The notes: generated by a model from the sequence alone, not told the origin. A DNA stretch of 64,000 nucleotides from Lasiodiplodia sp. COLG20 (GCA_009801085.1 VNWV01000001.1:1488001-1552000), one strand, 5' to 3'; positions 40,940-52,095 are shown, numbered from the stretch's first letter. Numbers and translations: made by a program.

Positions 40940-42470
40940 GTGCGGATGGAGCAATGGAGAAAGGCGTCTAAAGGTCGTTAATAGGCGAGGTTCTGACCGC
41001 GTTGTGTGGAATGATGGTGGGCACTTACAATGCTTGCGCTGTAGGTGACCTGGTCTGGAATATGGCTATAATGAGGTCGAGGTGATCCGGTCGGGGTGCG
41101 CGGTCGAGAGGATGCAGGTGTAAGGGAAGAGGGTGGAATCAGAAGAAGAGGGTCTATACGTCGCCGGCCGGGCATGACGGTCTCCGCTGCGCTTCCCGGC
41201 AAAAGCCCGGCTTCGCGTTGAGCAGGTCCCATTTGGGAAATTAACCGACGCAGGTCAGACGCAGGTACGCCGTAAGCATACCCGCAAACTCGCACGAAAA
41301 TATACAAAGAAGCTAATCACACCTGCTCTCTGCATCTCTGTTGTCTGCCATCATAGGAGCGGAAAAGTAGATATACCATTGATACAAAAGACAGGCCAAG
41401 CAGCCGAAGGCATGGCACGATAATCCTCCTGGTGCCCCGGCGCAAAACTAAGATGAATAGTAGGCTCAACAATCCAGCCATTCTTGTTCAATGGAGGAAA
41501 TCTCAATATAACACTGGCAAAGAAAATGTAGGATAAGCCCGCAATGTTCAGCAACATGTATGCCCTCGTGGCTGGAGCGAATCGGGAGGTTGCACAGGCG
41601 GAATAGCCGTGTTATGCAGCCATGCGACCAAAGCCAGAGAGCACTCAGTGGCTGGTCCGACCTCCTTTTCCCCTCTGTAGACCCCAGGGAAGGGCAGTCC
41701 TGCGCGTCTGGGCGCTGTTCGGACGTGACACAGTGGGCCGCTTCAGCTGTTCGCTGTTACTCGGCAACCGCATTCAGAAGCTAATGGCATGCCATCATTG
41801 ACGACATTCGCGAGGCGACTGCGCATCATAGCAGCGGTGCTACTCACCATTACGGCCGCGCGACGTCAGGTTGATGTTCATGTCGCTGACAGCGGGGCTG
41901 ATAATGCCGTTGCACGGCCCGACAGCCACCTGCATCCTCATGTGTGGACATGCCTGCATATCTCATAATTAGCTAACGTCAAGAGGGGGGAAAGGCCGGC
42001 CGATGCTTACAAGTATGTAGGATGGCCTTGGATGGGCATTCCGAGCATGATGCAATGTTGTCTGAAGGAGCAAGGAGGACGAGGTGGTGGGCGTGGCGGA
42101 CGCCTGGAAAAACAGCAAAGCTGAGATGGTCAAGGACTGGTCGGATCTAGAGGAATATATACATGTATAAGCGCAAATTGAGTCTTAAGGCTGATGAGCA
42201 CGATAGACGGAAGGTTATTCTTCTTGAAGCTTTGCGTCGCTTGACATGCCCGCCGGCGAGGGTGTGCATGACGAACAAGACGGCGGACACGGCGATGCGG
42301 AGGATAGTGCGAAGATTTTAGATCGGTCAAAAAGAAGTACACAGCAATGGCTATGAGGGAATGAAGAAGATATGAACCAAGTCTCTCGTCTGGTAACCAA
42401 TGACAATCGTAAGTCCGAATCGCCGCGAACATCGAAGTGCAAAAGGCCTTCCGTATGCCCCGCTCGTCAT
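40940..42470. other. Intergenic DNA with a spliced non-coding locus
   Basis: Minus-strand splice motifs define an intron at 42010..41954 (GTAAGC, GCTAAT, ATGCAG) and an exon at 41953..41848 followed by a GTGAGT donor at 41847. The next intron holds the snoRNA candidate at 41738. The rest carries promoter sequence of gene A and the 3' end of gene B. Confidence 0.4.
41738..41837 (-). ncRNA. Isolated intronic box C/D snoRNA candidate
   Basis: C-like box AUGAUGC 41829..41823, D box CUGA 41746..41743, perfect CCGCU/AGCGG stem with a 3-nt spacer before C. It begins about 10 nt inside an intron whose donor is GTGAGT at 41847. The acceptor is unclear. Confidence 0.45.
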
Positions 42471-45245
42471 CTAGCCCAAAGACAAGCGCTGGAAGGCAGC
42501 GCACATCTCCTCCAACCGCCACTCATACACAATCCGCGCATGCTCCTCCTCCCACCCCGGCGTCCAAGGCACCGCCTTCCCGCCCTCCAGCACCGGCCGA
42601 TCAAACATAACCAACGCATGCAGCCTCTCCAACACCTCATCCCTCGGCTCCGGCAGCCCCATCTCCCCCACCTTCAAATCCTCCGGCAAGACCCTCACAT
42701 CAACAACCTCCCCCGTCCCCAACACCACAACCGTCGCCTCCCGCAAAACCCTCAACCGCCGACAATGCAAATAAACCTCCCTCCTCACCCCCTCGCCCCC
42801 CACCTGCTCCCCCGCACAAACCGCAACCAACGCCTCAACCTCCCCCCAATCCATCCCCTCCCTCCCCGCCGCCCCCACTTCCCGCGCCAACCGCCGCGCA
42901 TACAACCCCTTATCCAACACCGCCGGCAGCGGCGGCGCGCACAGCCTTAGCACCCCGCACACGGACAGGCTCGCGCCCAGCGCGCCCGCCAGCGCCTGCG
43001 CGTCGCGCTGCCAGGCTAGCCACGCCGCGTGCAGGGCGTGCAGCCAGGCGTGGCGGGATAGCAGCGCGCGCGCGTTGTCGCGGTGGGCCGTGATGGCCGG
43101 ATTGGCGGCGGCGGCGGTGTGGTGGAAGAGCGCGGTGAGGGCGAGGGAGGTTAAGCGGCGGATGTCGGCGGTGGCGATGGAGGGGGGTGGGGTGGTGGAG
43201 AAGGGGGTGTGGAGGCGGCGGATGAGGGCGATTGTGGCGGCGATGGGGGCGCGCCAGCTGGTGTGCGTGAGGCGGCCGGCTAGGTCGGTGGGGTCGGAGG
43301 GGCCTCCTGGGGTGGGAGTGAAGTAGGGGCGGCTGTAGGAGTCGTTGAGGAAAGCGTCGGGGAGCGCTTCGCCGCGGAGGGAGGACGGGCTGCGGTCGGT
43401 GTAGGCGGTGAGGAGGTCTGCGGCTTCTTTCAACGGGAGGGAGGAGAGGTAGCGCGTGTGCTTGAGGCCTGTCGTCTTGATGTGGGAGGATAGCTTCACG
43501 AGGTCGGTCTTGCCCTGCGATAGTGCGGTTGCGCTGTCCACGATGGATTTCTGCTGGAGGTGGGCTGCCACGGCTATGTTGCGGACTTGCTCGAGGTCGG
43601 CGCCGCGGCCGGACGCGGGCATGGCGGCCAGCATCAGCTTTTTGGCGCGAGGATTGCGGCATGATTGCTCTACAAGAGCCCTGAATTGTTGGACAGCTCG
43701 GCGGTGGTAGGTCTGGAAGAGAGAGCGATGCCGCAGAAGATAGCTGTGGTGCATTGCTCTGGAGTATAGCTTGGATAGAGGTCGTGGTATCTCTCTTGGG
43801 GTTGACAGGGGCTCCCCCAGTTGGTTGAGCTTTTTCGTAATGAACTCGGTGGAGATGTAGAGACGGCCGAGGCGCTCCTTGGCGAAGTACATCATGATGA
43901 AGGTAAAGATTCTCTTTTTAACGAGAGAAGGCCACGGCCAGCCGTCCCTCTCCGAGGCCAGGGCGACATCCTGAAAAGACGGCATGTCTTCACTGACCAT
44001 CGAGTCCAACCATGGACGCTGCATGGCAGGGCTAAGCCCGGATTCATGGATGTCAACTATCAGAACCAATCTGAGATTCTCCCAGTGGGTCGACGCTGCT
44101 TCCCACATGGACTTGAGCGCCTCGGTGGCTTCCGTGGCGACAGCTGCAGCCTTGTCAGTGTTCCAGAGTTCCCAGCCACAAAGGCGGCTCAGAAGCTCCT
44201 CGTTGGGGCGGCCAGGCCTGGCCAGCGAGCATTTGAAAACGGCACCGAGGAGAATAGAGGACTGGTCGTCGGTAAACGGGTTGTCCCATCTCGATTGGTC
44301 GATTGGAGCTTCCAAGACCTGACGTTCGCGTTCTTCTCCCACGAAATTATTGAATCCAACCGCTATCTCATGCAGCTGCTTAAAACCGGCCTCCTGGTGT
44401 TGATGATAAGCGAACCTGGACATGATTTCGTGCATCCACTGGTCCATTTCTGCACGATACTGCGACAGCGTCTTTCGCATAATCGGACAACACTCCTTAA
44501 GATACTGCTGATTGTCGAGAACGACGGCTGGGGCAAGGACACCATCTGGAGGGCCCTCAATCGCACTGGCATCAGGGACTGGCTGATGTCTATCATACCG
44601 CCGCAATCCACTGAGGTTCTCCTCGAGCCTGTCGAAGGAGGTAGCGAGGCCATAAAGGGTGTCAAGTGTGCGCTTCATAAGATCATAGCCGCGGCCCATA
44701 CCAACGACCGCATTCTGCGCCTTAGCAATGCACTGGACATCCCGCGGATCGACTGAGACCAGCCGAAGCATTCGCCGCCCTGTCTCCCGCTCAGCTTCAG
44801 GCAGGCCTTGCACGAGGATAGTCAGCATGATCCACTGCGTAAACACGTTCTCGTTCACGCGCTCGAGCTTGACCCTAATCTCTGCCGCCTGTTCCTCCCG
44901 TCGCTGGATCAAGCGCCGCACGATGTTCAGTCCCAGACGCCGCTCGCTAACGACGCAGTCGATAGCGTCGGCGACGGACATGCCTCCTCTCAACCGCAGG
45001 TAGATCACCCGCATCTGTGCGTCTCGAGGCATCCGCTGGAAGGCCCGAATCCGGCTGGTGTTTTGCTGGGTGTGCACGAGCGTGTCCGGGTTGGGTGGTC
45101 GCCATCTTGTGCGGGCAGCGCGGCTGGGATGTTCTGAGGTGAGCACTGGTGGCGCAGTGGGACGGCGTCGTGGAGCATCTCCTCTGTCTGTGTCGGGGTC
45201 CGAGCTGGTAGAGCTGGAAGCTGAGAGCCTGCGTGGGCGTGGCAT
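42471..45245 (-). CDS. Family member B, 924 aa, unknown function
   Basis: A single-exon frame from MPRPRRLSASSSTSSDPD. Residues 1-50 are Arg/Ser-rich and disordered; residues 71-99 hold the family signature QRMPRDAQMRVIYLRLRGGM. Then come GRRMLRLVSVDPRDVQCI, a long helical middle part, SGRGADLEQVRNIAVAAH near 590, a proline/threonine-rich insert, LLSRHAWLHALHAAWLAW near 760, and VVDVRVLPEDLKVGEMGL near the C-terminus. Genes A and C share these in the same order, so they are tandem paralogues. I recognise no catalytic or binding motif; the composition suggests a soluble, mostly helical protein. The last third is much richer in GC-ended codons than the middle. Antisense frames are shadows. Confidence 0.75.
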   Translation of the reverse strand: MPRPRRLSASSSTSSDPDTDRGDAPRRRPTAPPVLTSEHPSRAARTRWRPPNPDTLVHTQQNTSRIRAFQRMPRDAQMRVIYLRLRGGMSVADAIDCVVSERRLGLNIVRRLIQRREEQAAEIRVKLERVNENVFTQWIMLTILVQGLPEAERETGRRMLRLVSVDPRDVQCIAKAQNAVVGMGRGYDLMKRTLDTLYGLATSFDRLEENLSGLRRYDRHQPVPDASAIEGPPDGVLAPAVVLDNQQYLKECCPIMRKTLSQYRAEMDQWMHEIMSRFAYHQHQEAGFKQLHEIAVGFNNFVGEERERQVLEAPIDQSRWDNPFTDDQSSILLGAVFKCSLARPGRPNEELLSRLCGWELWNTDKAAAVATEATEALKSMWEAASTHWENLRLVLIVDIHESGLSPAMQRPWLDSMVSEDMPSFQDVALASERDGWPWPSLVKKRIFTFIMMYFAKERLGRLYISTEFITKKLNQLGEPLSTPREIPRPLSKLYSRAMHHSYLLRHRSLFQTYHRRAVQQFRALVEQSCRNPRAKKLMLAAMPASGRGADLEQVRNIAVAAHLQQKSIVDSATALSQGKTDLVKLSSHIKTTGLKHTRYLSSLPLKEAADLLTAYTDRSPSSLRGEALPDAFLNDSYSRPYFTPTPGGPSDPTDLAGRLTHTSWRAPIAATIALIRRLHTPFSTTPPPSIATADIRRLTSLALTALFHHTAAAANPAITAHRDNARALLSRHAWLHALHAAWLAWQRDAQALAGALGASLSVCGVLRLCAPPLPAVLDKGLYARRLAREVGAAGREGMDWGEVEALVAVCAGEQVGGEGVRREVYLHCRRLRVLREATVVVLGTGEVVDVRVLPEDLKVGEMGLPEPRDEVLERLHALVMFDRPVLEGGKAVPWTPGWEEEHARIVYEWRLEEMCAAFQRLSLG

Positions 45246-45249
45246 CGTG

Positions 45250-46030
45250 ATATCAGGCCTGAGGAAAATTTCGTGTTTGGTTTCGTTGCGGGTGGAGAGT
45301 TGTTATGGAAGAGAATGGAATAAGTAGAAGAGAATTAGCGTAGCTTTCGCGACTGTGAATCATTTCGCAACAACGCCGCAGCATGCCGGCTGAGCATCTA
45401 TCACCTTGACAGGCCATGGCTTGCTGTCAGTGGGAGACAAGCTCGTTGCAGAGTAGTCGAACAATGTCGCGCCATAACACCTAAAGACAGGCCTCCCAAA
45501 TTCCGCTCAAACATGTACCTTTTCTGCATGTTATCTTCAATAATGACCAGTCGTATTTTTCTTCCAGAACAGCGGCAGAAAATTTAAAGTAGATTCCCAC
45601 GTCGGGCAATGCTGTATGTTACGCTTCAACCATGGCGGCTGCGTACCCTTATATACCCTCTGCAAAATGATTCATAGAGGCAAATCACACGATTGGGGTG
45701 TCTAGCGGATTCATTTCACAGTGATCGCAAATACATGTAATTATAATCATCTGGAACATGTGGCCCCAAGCAACTCGGCTAAGCCATGACAATACCATGT
45801 GCTGAGATAAAAGGCCATGTGGACATGGATATGACCCAACCTGATTAGCAAACAGCTGTCGTAAGAAGCATGACGAAAGTCAGTGCTCGTTTTCCTAGTT
45901 CACGAGAGTGTAATGTGTCCAAATTTTCAGATAACAATCTATTGCATTGCGTCTATCAAGAGCAAGATATAGAACAAACAGGAGCTAAGCGCCACAGTCA
46001 AACATGGAAAACTCCAATCAACCAGCGCAA
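45250..46030. other. Intergenic region between genes B and C
   Basis: This should contain the promoter of gene B (right of 45245) and the 3' end of gene C. It is relatively AT-rich, and I see no other gene. Confidence 0.5.
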
Positions 46031-46032
46031 AT

Positions 46033-48717
46033 CTAATCCGTCTCCATCGCATCATCATCCTCATCCCCTCCCAACACCACAATCCTTCCCCCATCCACCA
46101 CACACCCCTCGACCCTCACCCGCCCATGCAACCCCGCATACCCACTCGCCTCGGGGATCTTACTCACCCCCTTCGGCGGCACCAGCCAGAACAAATCATC
46201 CGGCAGGACCAGCGGATCCGTCACATCCGGCGCCAGCAGCAAATCGCTCGTGACAGCGAAGAGCCGCTGCTGCTGCCGCAGCGTCGTAGTACCTTCAGGG
46301 GTCCAGGCCGCGAGCAGCCCGAACTGCCAGCAGTGCCGCGACAGCCAGCGCAGCTGGTCCGGCGCCGTCGCCGGCGTGCGCTCCTGCGCGAGGTACCAGC
46401 CGCGCAGCACCAGGCGGGACAGCAGGGTGACTTCGTTGTGCGCGGCCGCGGGGAGCGGGGAGAAGGCGTCGGCGTGGAGGACGCGGAGGAGCTCGGTGGT
46501 CGGCTTGTGGAGGGCGGCGAGGGAGAGGGTTTTGATGGCTTCGCCTTCGGAGACGTCGATGGTGGAGGAGGCGGAGGAGGCGGTGTCGGTGTCGGAGTCG
46601 GAGGAGGGGGGCTTGCTGAGGATGTGGCGGAGGGGGCCGCCGATGTCGTAGCGCGTGAAGGCGGCGTCGGTGGCGGCGGGCCACATCATGTAGGCCAGGC
46701 TGGAGGTGATGGAGTCCCAGTCGGTGTTGTCGAGGAAGGCGGAGAGGTTGGAAATCAGCTGCGCGTCGTCGAACTGCGCCAGGCGGGCCAGCTGCCCGTG
46801 CTCGAGGTCGCCGACGAAGCTGTCGACGCGGTGCAGGAGCATGGCGCTGTCGACGACCAGCTCGACGCTCTCCTTGACCGTCAGCTCGACGTTGCCTGCG
46901 AAGGCGAGGTTGCGCAGGCGCAGCGTGTCCGTCGGGAGCATGGCCTCGCGCAGCTGCTTCAGCATGGCTTCGCGGGGCTTCTCGTAGCTCGATTGGCTGA
47001 TGATCTGGGCCAGCGCGTTGAGCTGGCCAGTGACGCGGGGGTAGGCGCCCGCGCGGTACGCGATCCACTTGCGGCGGTGCATGCCCATGGCCGCCGCCGG
47101 GCCGGGGATCTTGAACCGGTCGCTGGCGACGAGAGTAGCGGCGTCGTCCAGAGCCCGCGTCAGCTGGCACAAGCCGTCGTACAGCCCCTCGCCCAGAATC
47201 TCGCCCGCCTTCTCGGCCATGCCGAAGCTGAAGATCCTCGCTTGCACGGTGGCTGGGAGCGAGTGCCAGTTGCCGCTCAGAGCCATGTTCGCAGCCTCGC
47301 CGGTGTCGGCGTCCAGGGCGACGAGGAAGTCTGAAAGAGCGCCGGTGGTGTCCGGCTCGTCCTTCAGGCCCTTGATGAGGTGCTCAGCGACCTTGCCCTC
47401 GTACTCGCAAGCGTGGTCGAAGTAGACTTCCGAGACGCTGGCGCGGACGGCCCTCGCGAGTTCGGCGGTCGGCGGCTCCGGCCACTCGTCCCTCGCGACG
47501 ACGCGCTCGATTTGCTGGTAGGTTGCGCGGCCGCAGATTCCGAGGCAACAGTGGTAGAAGCCGATGCACATGACTTCGAACGGGTCGGCTGCGTCCGGCT
47601 CAGCTCCATCCGACTCGATTGCATCAGGCTCGGCGGCATCAGGCTTGGCGGCATCCGGTTTGGCTGCTTCGTAGGTCTTCATTTTCTCCTCGCCAACCCT
47701 TTCGATGATGTCGGAGAAGCAGTCGGCAACGTTGTAGTTGCTGTTCTGCCACAACTCCGGGTACTCGAGCGCGACGGCCTGGGTCGTGCGGTGTGTTAGG
47801 TTGCGACTCAGGATCTGCACCAGCCACCCCTTCATCAGCTGCTCGTATCTCTGGAGAGCGTGCCTGACCTTACCGATAGCCCTCTTGATGCGGGTCTCGA
47901 TCTTCAGGAGGTCGCGTAGCCTATCCAAGGCGTCATCTGCCGGAACGAGCTTCGGCGGGATCGCAGGCGGGCGGTCGTAGCGGCGGAGAGCACGAAGCTC
48001 AGCGTCGTGGCCCTTGAAGACGAATGCCGTCTTGACCATCTCGTCGAGCAGGCCTTCAAGGAAAGGCTTGTTAAGGAGCTGGCGAGACATCCGGGCAGCA
48101 GACATCATGAATTGCCTGTCGTAGGGGTCGATCGACACGAGCCGAAAGATCCTCTCCGCAGGCCCCTTCTGGTCCGGCTCGGGAACGCCACGCACGAAGT
48201 ACTCCAGCGTGTTCCACTGGCAAAACATCTTCTCCGCCGCCTCGTAGCGAAGGAGGCGGATAGTAGCAGTGTGCTCCTCGCAAGCGGCAAGCGGAGCGTC
48301 CAAAAGGTTGGCCTGTGCCTCGGTCCTGACAGTGTCGATAGCCTGCACGGTGGTGTAGCCCTCGTGCAGGTTCAGCCGCAGAACGCGGCGCTGCTGTTCC
48401 GGCGGCATGTGTTGGAATCGCCGCAGCCGAGCAACGTTCTCCTCCTGTTCGTATTGAAGCTCCGGTGTAGGGGGAACCCAGTTGCGTGCCTCTTCGCGCC
48501 GAGCCTCGATGTCGAGACGGCGCTGAGTGCGGCGTCCGATGCGGCGAGCCAGATCGTCCTCATCCGAAGAGGCAAAGGGGTCGATGTTGGAGTTACTGGG
48601 GTTGCTGTAGTCGTTGTAGCGGCGTGGAAGAATGTAGTGGTTGTAGCGGTGGCGTGGCAAGGCGATCCGGTCGCTGCCATCGCTGCTGGAAGTGGAGGAG
48701 CGGCGAGAGTTTGGCAT
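46033..48717 (-). CDS. Family member C, 894 aa, unknown function
   Basis: I chose MPNSRRSSTSSSDGSD at 48717 over the more upstream in-frame ATG, because it matches the paralogues and the upstream codons run through a poly-T/A tract that looks like leader. Landmarks: QHMPPEQQRRVLRLNLHEGY, AERIFRLVSIDPYDRQFM, RLRNLAFAGNVEL, LRWLSRHCWQFGLLAAW, VTDPLVLPDDLFW. A segment of imperfect AAKPDAAEPDAIESDGAEPD repeats lies near 390, and an acidic Ser/Asp stretch (SDSDTDTASS) lies near 740. The protein ends in an acidic tail (GGDEDDDAMETD). No known domain. Codon use is strongly GC-ended in the C-terminal third, which leaves long open antisense frames that are not genes. Confidence 0.75.
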   Translation of the reverse strand: MPNSRRSSTSSSDGSDRIALPRHRYNHYILPRRYNDYSNPSNSNIDPFASSDEDDLARRIGRRTQRRLDIEARREEARNWVPPTPELQYEQEENVARLRRFQHMPPEQQRRVLRLNLHEGYTTVQAIDTVRTEAQANLLDAPLAACEEHTATIRLLRYEAAEKMFCQWNTLEYFVRGVPEPDQKGPAERIFRLVSIDPYDRQFMMSAARMSRQLLNKPFLEGLLDEMVKTAFVFKGHDAELRALRRYDRPPAIPPKLVPADDALDRLRDLLKIETRIKRAIGKVRHALQRYEQLMKGWLVQILSRNLTHRTTQAVALEYPELWQNSNYNVADCFSDIIERVGEEKMKTYEAAKPDAAKPDAAEPDAIESDGAEPDAADPFEVMCIGFYHCCLGICGRATYQQIERVVARDEWPEPPTAELARAVRASVSEVYFDHACEYEGKVAEHLIKGLKDEPDTTGALSDFLVALDADTGEAANMALSGNWHSLPATVQARIFSFGMAEKAGEILGEGLYDGLCQLTRALDDAATLVASDRFKIPGPAAAMGMHRRKWIAYRAGAYPRVTGQLNALAQIISQSSYEKPREAMLKQLREAMLPTDTLRLRNLAFAGNVELTVKESVELVVDSAMLLHRVDSFVGDLEHGQLARLAQFDDAQLISNLSAFLDNTDWDSITSSLAYMMWPAATDAAFTRYDIGGPLRHILSKPPSSDSDTDTASSASSTIDVSEGEAIKTLSLAALHKPTTELLRVLHADAFSPLPAAAHNEVTLLSRLVLRGWYLAQERTPATAPDQLRWLSRHCWQFGLLAAWTPEGTTTLRQQQRLFAVTSDLLLAPDVTDPLVLPDDLFWLVPPKGVSKIPEASGYAGLHGRVRVEGCVVDGGRIVVLGGDEDDDAMETD

Positions 48718-48719
48718 GA

Positions 48720-49899
48720 TGTTTTTTTTTTTTTTTTTGGTGGTAGATAGGTTTTCAAGTTGAGCTTGCGGGAAATGAAGAGATTTTGTAAGTAGAAGTG
48801 GAAGTATAGAAAGGTATGGGTGCAAAGCTCGAGTCGAAGTGTTGGGCGATGTTTCGTAAAAGTACGCATCTCCTGGAGCTTAAGTATATCGGCATCTCTG
48901 CCATGTTCATAAACTTTGCCTGAACAAGTCCGGAAGTCAGGACGAAACAATGTGAGAGTTAACACTTCCATGTTGATCAAGCCGTGGAGCTAGCTGTGTA
49001 CACCAAACTGATCTGCTGTGGCGGAGCTACCACTGAAAGAATGATATATAGAAAAGTATAATCCAAGAACTCACGCATATAACAGACAGAGTCGATGTCT
49101 GCGAAGGTTCCACTCCAAAGCTATGTTACGTCTTTATAGGAAGTGCAATATGCAAACACCTATACGCGTCATTGTCGTTTATGAAAGTGCAACATCCTTC
49201 CAGGGCGTTCTGGACATGCTGTGTCAGACCGAATACTTCAACTACAAACAATTAGACTGCTGGTTTCTACAATCAGAGGTTTCGAGCATTATTGAAAGAT
49301 GTGTCCAATTGCCTCTGATTCTCACCATGCGTGATGCAGACTCACTGAAACATTTCTTTGTTCTAACATGTTGCATTACTCGCTGAGGACTTTCTTTGTA
49401 TTCGCTATCAGATGCAACAACATCACTATGCCTTTCAATCAAATAAAGAAAATTCTCTCTCTGATTTTTCAGCAATCAGAGATGGACGCCTTTCCTCTCC
49501 CGCGGATGGTGACGCCTTTAGGTCAAGGACACTGCTTGTGCATTTAGTGCACCGATCCTATATCGACTATACCATAGCAATCCAGCTCATAGACCGTGCT
49601 CAATACTTGGGTAGAATACACACATCTAATGGGTGAACAGATAGAACGTAATGAGTAAAGCATGCATCCTCCGCAAAACGCTGGCAACGGTAACAATGCA
49701 TTGGCAGATGTACGTTGGAATATATACAGCCTGGCTCACTAGATCTTATCTTTCACAATGGACGCGCAATTTCTTTTAATTGATGACAATTGGTATCTAA
49801 CCATTTTCCATCTATGATCTAATTCGACAAAAGGGTATCAAACATCTGTGCGGTACATGAGCGTCTTGACTGTATTTGGTAATCCATATCTCCAATGCC
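48720..49899. other. Intergenic region between genes C and D
   Basis: 48,721-48,738 is an uninterrupted T tract just 5' of gene C (its leader on the minus strand). 48,850-49,890 is AT-rich with only short frames; no gene seen. Confidence 0.5.
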
Positions 49900-51978
49900 T
49901 CAGGCCCAGGGCTCCACATTCTCCGCCACAATCTCAAGCGTGCCGCCCTGCAGCACACCACGATTCCCGGGCATCAGCACAAACCTCCGCAACTGCGCAT
50001 ACCGCGTGACGACGCTGTAATCGTCCTCATTCCTTGCGTACTTGCCGAAGCTTGGCTCGTCCATCGAGGGATCGACCGACGGCGGGGTACCAACGAAGAT
50101 GTCAGTGGCGCCCATGAGGTTGTTGACGACTCTCACCTGGCGCTCGAGTCTCGCCTTCGCCTCGTGCATCTCGCGCTGAACAGCGTCCAATGCCTCCGGG
50201 CCGGCCGCTTCGGCGACCAGTCGGCTCCGCTCCCTGACCATCGCCCCTCCCGCCACGCTCGACCTCTTGAGTTCCTGCACGTTGGACATCCAGGACTCGA
50301 TCAAGCCACACGTCCAGGACAGCCCGGTCATGAGGCATCCGATATCGTGCCGGTCCTTCTGGCTGGCGCGGAAGTAGTGGGCGCCGTAGCAGAAAAGCCG
50401 GACGAGGTGGAGTGTCTCGGGGTCTTGGATGAGCGACGAGAATTCGAAGTGGTTGTCCGGGTTGAGATGTTGCTGGAGGATGGTGGCCTTCGACCAGAGG
50501 AAGAAGACGCCGAGGTGGTGCAACATCTGCCTGCGAGTGGTCTCGTGGCTGAAGTCGCAGTGAGGTCGGTAACGTCCCAGGAGCTCGACAACAGCCTCGA
50601 AGTCGTGGTGTTCGGCTGCTTTGCGGACGGCGCGGCGTTGCCAGAATGACAAGCCCTCGACGTAGGCCGCCACGTCACTCATCTGCGCGTCAATGCCTTC
50701 CATGCTCTTGGCGAGGATCTCTTGCAGATCGTTGCCGCTGCCGCTTCCCAGATCCCGAGCCATGTGCACCTCGTAGAGGCTGCCAAGGAGCTCCTTCTGC
50801 TGCTGCACGAAGGCGTGTTCTCGGATGGCGTTGTTCAAGGCGTCAAATATTGGCCCGCCAATGTTGTTGGCGTCGAAGGCCCTCCGCATCCTCTGCGCGC
50901 GCTCCAAGAAGCCGTCCGAAACGGTAATTGCCAGGGAGCGCAAGATGCCGTTCCTGAGGCGCGCTTTCGCGAGAAGGTCGACCTCGTGGTAAAGTTTTCT
51001 CCTGGTCTGCCTGGCGTTGGCTTGGTCGATCCAAGCGGACCGGCCCCTCGCCCCACGGACCGCAGCCCTCCAAATCATCATCGCGGCGGGGTCCGTTGGG
51101 TCGATCCAATCCCCGGGCAAGACGATGGAGCCCTCGCTGCCAATCCTCCTCGCTGCGCCAGGCAGCATCTTGACCGCGCCCAGCAACTCCCTCAAGACTC
51201 TAAGCGCCTCCCGCGCGCCGGCCGTCATATCGGTCTCTTGCCTCTCCTCCAGGAACCGGACAGCCCTGCTTTCCAGCGCAGTCAGCTGCTCCGTCAACTC
51301 GACGGCCAGCAGCACGACGCGCATGTCATCCAACCGCATCCTCCCCCCACCATTCGCGCACGCATACTCATACACGCGCTCGAGGTTCTCCCCAATCGTG
51401 CCCACGCTCCACTCCCGCATGTCGTCCGTGTCGAACGCAGCCAAGTGCTCAAGAATGAACACAACCATATTGCCATGGCTCCGCACGTCCGAGTCCTCGT
51501 CGCTGCAGAAGTGCGCGACTTCCGCCAGGATGGTAGCGCAGACGTGCCCGGGGCAGGTGGTGTCGCGGCCGAGAGAGCTCGTCGCGGGAGTAGGAGTGCT
51601 GGGGAGTGGCCTGCGCAACGCCATAGAAAAAGTAGCGTTGTTGTAGGCGTCCGTCTGCGGCCGGAGGGAGCTGATGACGGTGTAGGCGTCGTCGTACCAG
51701 GCCAAAAGGTAGGCGCGGTAGGCGTCGCGGCGGGCGAGGACGGCGGCTAGCGCGGCGTTGAAGTGGGCTAGCTGCGCGTCGTGGGTGGGGGCCGGGGTGG
51801 TGGTGGGAGGAGGGCGGACGGGGTCGGTTGGTGTTAGTCGGGGGAGGCTGGAGGGCCCGCGCGGTTGAGAGGATGGGACTGCGGTGGTGGGGGTGGATGA
51901 AGGCATGCTGCTGGTTCCGTGTTGCTGGGGGTTTGAGGAGGAATCTGCGGTGCGGTTGTTGTTGTTTTTGTTTTGCAT
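49900..51978 (-). CDS. Large unknown protein D, 692 aa, distant relative of A-C
   Basis: I chose the ATG at 51978 (MQNKNNNNRTADSSSNPQQ). In-frame codons upstream lie in the leader, downstream of a TATA box at about 52,100. The N-terminal 90 residues are low-complexity Asn, Ser, Thr and Pro. Then comes a mainly helical region (DAQLAHFNAALAAVLARRDA, LEHLAAFDTDDMREWSVGTI, QKELLGSLYEVHMARDLGS, HLGVFFLWSKATILQQHLN). Position in the cluster, size, strand and a similar ending (RRFVLMPGNRGVLQGGTLE) suggest membership of the A-C family, but the signature motifs are weak or missing, so homology is inference. No known domain. Confidence 0.65.
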   Translation of the reverse strand: MQNKNNNNRTADSSSNPQQHGTSSMPSSTPTTAVPSSQPRGPSSLPRLTPTDPVRPPPTTTPAPTHDAQLAHFNAALAAVLARRDAYRAYLLAWYDDAYTVISSLRPQTDAYNNATFSMALRRPLPSTPTPATSSLGRDTTCPGHVCATILAEVAHFCSDEDSDVRSHGNMVVFILEHLAAFDTDDMREWSVGTIGENLERVYEYACANGGGRMRLDDMRVVLLAVELTEQLTALESRAVRFLEERQETDMTAGAREALRVLRELLGAVKMLPGAARRIGSEGSIVLPGDWIDPTDPAAMMIWRAAVRGARGRSAWIDQANARQTRRKLYHEVDLLAKARLRNGILRSLAITVSDGFLERAQRMRRAFDANNIGGPIFDALNNAIREHAFVQQQKELLGSLYEVHMARDLGSGSGNDLQEILAKSMEGIDAQMSDVAAYVEGLSFWQRRAVRKAAEHHDFEAVVELLGRYRPHCDFSHETTRRQMLHHLGVFFLWSKATILQQHLNPDNHFEFSSLIQDPETLHLVRLFCYGAHYFRASQKDRHDIGCLMTGLSWTCGLIESWMSNVQELKRSSVAGGAMVRERSRLVAEAAGPEALDAVQREMHEAKARLERQVRVVNNLMGATDIFVGTPPSVDPSMDEPSFGKYARNEDDYSVVTRYAQLRRFVLMPGNRGVLQGGTLEIVAENVEPWA

Positions 51979-52095
51979 TTTGTTTTCGGTATAGGTGTGT
52001 GGTATAAGTATGTGGATTTGGTTGCTGCAAGTGTGTGGTATGCGTAAGGTGGAGGGAAAAGGCTGCGGACGAGAATTAAGGTCCAGGAGAGTGAT

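Noticed and set aside
43821..44756. 311-codon plus-strand frame
   Set aside because: Antisense to gene B. Gene B has paralogues supporting its frame; this frame has none.
46126..47334. 402-codon plus-strand frame (and a 291-codon minus frame at 46295-47170)
   Set aside because: Both overlap gene C in other frames. The Val/Glu/Gly-rich and Arg/His/Pro-rich compositions are mirror images of its codon bias.
50722..51750. 342-codon plus-strand frame
   Set aside because: Antisense shadow of gene D.
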